Positions 60,370 to 64,000 of a stretch of DNA of 64,000 bases are shown here, in pieces (position 1 is the first letter of the stretch; every line of letters starts with the position of its first letter). The position numbers and the translations under genes are program-made. This DNA is from Dryas octopetala. Its lineage: Eukaryota > Streptophyta > Magnoliopsida > Rosales > Rosaceae. The stretch is taken from contig OY992836.1 in NCBI GenBank assembly GCA_963921425.1, positions 13,161,614 through 13,225,613 on the forward strand, written 5' to 3'. The notes under the pieces are model-generated. The model saw only the letters and a program-made list of their open reading frames with translations, did no database searches and was not told the origin of the DNA.

Positions 60370-63300
60370 TTAATCTGAATCAGAGGACATTTGAGAATGA
60401 GGATCCAATGTCATGATCATTTTAGACAGCATCTCGCCCATGTCTTCTAATTCTTCTTTTGCAAAGCCCCAACTACTAAGTAACTCAGCCCCAGGTGCTC
60501 CTCTGGCAATCCCAAACCTACGAAGACTTTCCAATCTATTCTCCAAAAATGGTAAGATGGCACTGCTAGAACGTAGTCTAGCTGCCATAGGGATTGAATG
60601 GACATCAAGCGATCCCCGGGATGGCGAACCAATAATTGGGGTGCCCAAAAGCTCACCGTGTTGGCCAACAAGGTTCCTGAATATTGAAGGAAAAGGCAAA
60701 GGTATTGGAAGAGGACATTGAGCCACTGACAGATGGCAGAACATTGGCCTTGTTATTGCATGCTCATAAGCAGCATGAACCATATTCTTCACTTCAGAAA
60801 TTGATGCCCGATTAACTCCTGTAGAACAGAAACAATCAGTTATGATATAACAAGCATCCAGTCCTCAACAAGCAGCCCCTGACCCTGACTACTTTGTTCA
60901 AGGTAGATTGTCAAGAGAGTGGCAATAAGACACAAGCCTGAATAATTTCTTTAACATTCAGTTTCACCAATGAATGGCTCTGCATTTCCACAAGCATCTA
61001 AAAATCATCTTTCCTCTAACATAATAGCTTCATTTAGATATACAGTTAACACCGATGAAATGCAGACATCATTCATAATGTAATCAAGATGATAATGGTC
61101 ATGATCACAAAGTCCGATATTTACATTGCTCTAGCCACTAAAGGCACCTTGATGTCGAGAGCATTAACTAAATTGCATATGCAAATAATATGATCAACTA
61201 ACAATGTTCCAGAAGCACAAAATATGAACGATCCTGAATGAGCATGTTTAACATTCTCCATAAGACAAATAAAAGAATAATAAAATAGCTGATGAATTGA
61301 GGTCCAAAACAGTACCTGATCCAAGGGCCCCATGGACTGTAATGGATTCTACTGATTGCAAGTCTTCAACAGCCTCTGCTATCTCTGGTGTCAATGGCTG
61401 CAAATTCCCTAGCAAAGTTTGCTCAACCTGATTCCCTGGATTTTATAATGCCAAATTATTAACTAAATTCATTGCTAATTACTGAGAGCTTAATGTGAAA
61501 ATCGATAGAAATAAATACCAGTTAAAGAAGGTGCTGGCATTGCAACATCAAGAATAGCAACCATATTCTGCCTAGCTTGCCCCGATAGCATTTGCACAAC
61601 CTCATTAACAGTCACAGCACCACAAGCATAAGATGAATCTACAGTGGGTCCAAGTGGTTCCATTCGGAAAGGGAGACTAACAGAATGTAGGGTAGCAGCA
61701 TACGCTGCACTGCAGTGATAAGGGTTTTCATCTTTGATGCGGAGGAATGTTGAAGCTTTGCCTTTGAAATCAAGTAGACAGAAAATTAGCCCACCAGAAA
61801 GTGTAAATTGTTCAGAACAGGGAAACAAAGAGATACATAGTACATAGAAATTGGATAGCAAAACAAGTGTTTAAAGCCTCCATATTAAGCAATGAGTTGA
61901 TACTTAATTTATGCTGATTAATAGGATAAAACCAGATTTCTGAAAATGCTCCAGAATCATAATGCTAGAGCAACAAGTAAAATGAAACAGTCTGAAAAGG
62001 CTAGAGAATCATCTGAAATAATTCATTCAATAAACGCAATATTTCTTACTTGTACTCAATGAGGGTAACCCAACTGGAACAATCAGTTTACATAAGGATG
62101 ATAGCCTTGAAAATGAAACCGCATCGTGAAGCTTCCGAGACACTGTCTGCTTCTTGCTTGTGGGATTCATGGGAGAACCAGGACCACGTACAGAATAGAG
62201 CAACACAGGAGCATTTGTGTATTCATCTGCAATATTCTCAAGAAAATCCATGGCTAGAGCAGAGAAACCTCCCGAGTCATCAACAATGAACTGAAACCCC
62301 TGTCAAAATACCAAAGACTCCGTCTATAAATTAAATCAAAATTCAAAATTGAAGATTCCAACAAAGCAGGCACAATGCAAAATTCATTTAAAACCAACAG
62401 TACTAGATAGTACTTCTACCTTTGATGTTCAAAAGCCAAGAAAGATATATTAGCATAACCTTAATCATTGTCTAAAACTACAAAGACACTGTTAATTCAC
62501 CAACTTGGACTGTCTACCACACTGGCTTTCTCAATGTTAAAATAAAGTGCACGATCAAAAATCAGTATACAGAATTTGTAGAGTATATTTGAATGCAAAC
62601 AAAAAAAAAAGTTCAAAATCAGAAACGTGTGATAACTTTAAAGCCCCTGACACAAGTGGTGCAAACTTTAAAACTACAATTCACTTGCCCTTCCTACAAA
62701 AGTATATACACATATGTATAATATAAAAAGGGAATGGGGTATTAGCCATTGTACCCAGGTGGTTATCACACTCTCCCAAAGCATATTAGAAACACCAGGA
62801 ACAGGAATGTGTACTTGAGGACAATACTAACCTCCCACCCAACACTCTCCCCCCCCCCCCCCCCCCCCCCCTTCTTCCTCTTCTAATCCAGGGAAAAAAA
62901 GCAAAGCAAAGGTCAATAGGTTGTAGTAATATAATATACCTGAATATGGTCACACTCTTCTACAAAAAAGCGAAGCCTCTCACTCATTTCTTCTCCATGT
63001 GTACCCCCAGATAAGGAATTCCTTCCAATCCCATAATTGTCAAATTTCTGAGGATCCATCCACAATCCACTTAATTCATATAAACTCTGGGGATGATACT
63101 GAACTTTTGAAAAGTCAGTCCAGAATTGGACACCATTTTCCAAACATTCCACTTTGTCCCTGTCATGAATTTCTCTTCGAGACTTATTCTGCCCACCACT
63201 CACACCATTGTCAAGAGTCAAAAAATTCTGCTGATCTTCCTCGTACAAACTTTGCAAGAACAAATTCTTCTTATGTGGTTCAGAGGCATGAGTAGAAACA

Positions 63301-64000
63301 TTGCCATCCCTGCACATTGGTCACCAGACCACACTAAATTCATCTATCTACAACTAAAAAGGCAGCAGATATGGTATTATAAACAACTCCACAAAAGCAG
63401 AAATGAGCACCCACGTAGCCTTATAACTGAAAACCCACCAAAGAAAAAAGTCTCACCATGTTCTAATATTTGATGCAGATGAACTTTCATCATACAAAGT
63501 ACCACGTGAACTCATAGTCCCAAGTGATCCTGCAAAAATCAAAAATTGAATATTTGCAACTTCTATACATTTCTAGCCACTATATACACAAACCCAATCC
63601 AAGTTTAAGTACCTTGAAGGTCCACAGAGAGCAAGCGAGGAGTGTAAGTCAGAGCACCCTGTTCATGACATAAACGTACAAGTTGCTAAGTAAAAGAAAA
63701 TGAAGCAAACACTTCATGAACTGAGTAAAAAAAAAAAAAAAGAAGAAATTAAAAATTTGCACACCTGGTGCGTCTCACCATAGCGGTAGAGCACGTCCAT
63801 GTTCAAATGCTTGTCCTTGAATATTGGGTCGGCGTGAGGGTCCTCCGCCAACCCTTGAAGCTCGTCCTACAAGCATGTATGAATATGATGAGGAAGTTGT
63901 AGAAGGAATGAAAATGGCGGGGTTTATGTTTATGGGTGTGTTGAGTAAAGCTGTGTGTGTACCTGGAAGTTCCAGAAGTGCGAGCCCACAAAGTTTGCGA
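60370..64000 (-). CDS. Misato/DML1-like protein, 5' end outside window
   Basis: Tubulin-related Misato segment protein (animal MSTO1, yeast DML1, Arabidopsis At4g37190), linked to mitochondrial distribution and morphology. Nine exons on - are visible: 63963-64000 (partial), 63765-63866, 63613-63658, 63457-63529, 62940-63309, 62050-62299, 61519-61761, 61316-61435 and 60370-60818. All phases agree, for about 563 residues. The first visible residues (ANFVGSHFWNFQ) normally follow about 11 N-terminal ones, so the start codon should lie just beyond 64000. Recognisable blocks are DPIFKDKHLNMDVLYRYGET, TYTPRLLSVDLQGSLGTMSS, EPHKKNLFLQSLYEEDQ and GFQFIVDDSGGFSALAMDFL. The C-terminus is acidic/serine-rich (MSSDSD). 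Intron 5 carries a 23-base C run. Confidence 0.92.
62849..62871. repeat. 23-base poly-C run in Misato intron 5
   Basis: An uninterrupted run of C on +, so a G run in the transcript, within the intron between exons 62940-63309 and 62050-62299. Confidence 0.9.

Overview
The window is nuclear DNA of a flowering plant, a eudicot. It is AT-rich, its genes carry many GT-AG introns, it is full of short non-autonomous DNA transposons, and its proteins belong to plant-only families (class III peroxidase, LOB-domain factor, patatin-like lipase, RPW8). A rosid, perhaps Rosaceae, is my guess; no marker in the window proves it. Exon structures were built by hand from splice signals, frame continuity and comparison of paralogues inside the window.

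Region 1 (1-12 kb) holds two tandem patatin-like lipase genes on +, each with six exons and matching splice sites. Their flanks are duplicated too, and different transposons have since entered each copy: a foldback element upstream of copy 1, an 896-bp terminal-inverted-repeat element in intron 5 of copy 1, and a hAT element with a perfect 8-bp target duplication upstream of copy 2. Region 2 (12-25 kb) holds a WEB/PMI2-like coiled-coil gene (+), a cyclophilin-40/SQUINT gene (-), several MITEs, a class III peroxidase resembling peroxidase 10 (-) and a two-exon, 49-residue cysteine-rich peptide gene (-).

Region 3 (25-41 kb) is the most interesting. It is a tandem array of three MAPKKK5-type kinase genes, all on -. 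The gene transcribed first (36,962-40,575) is a MAPKKK5-like kinase that has lost its C-terminal tail through a frameshift; the old last exon lies decayed downstream. The other two have the MAPKKK5 N-terminus replaced by an RPW8 domain, the membrane-acting domain of RPW8 proteins and of helper NLRs (ADR1, NRG1). The copy at 25,384-29,272 is an intact 529-residue RPW8-kinase fusion and still carries the residues that precede the P-loop in RPW8-NLRs. The copy at 32,505-35,668 is a pseudogene with at least three independent lesions.

Region 4 (42-54 kb) holds a bL25-type ribosomal protein gene with a GC-AG intron (-) and an LBD36/ASL1-like LOB-domain gene (+). The order MAPKKK5, L25, LBD36 matches Arabidopsis At5g66850, At5g66860, At5g66870, and the NRG1 genes lie close by there (At5g66890-66910). 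This suggests that the fusion arose locally between neighbouring genes. Region 5 (54-64 kb) is mostly intergenic, with a LINE fragment that has a 10-bp target duplication, and ends in a Misato/DML1-like gene (-) whose start codon lies beyond the window edge.
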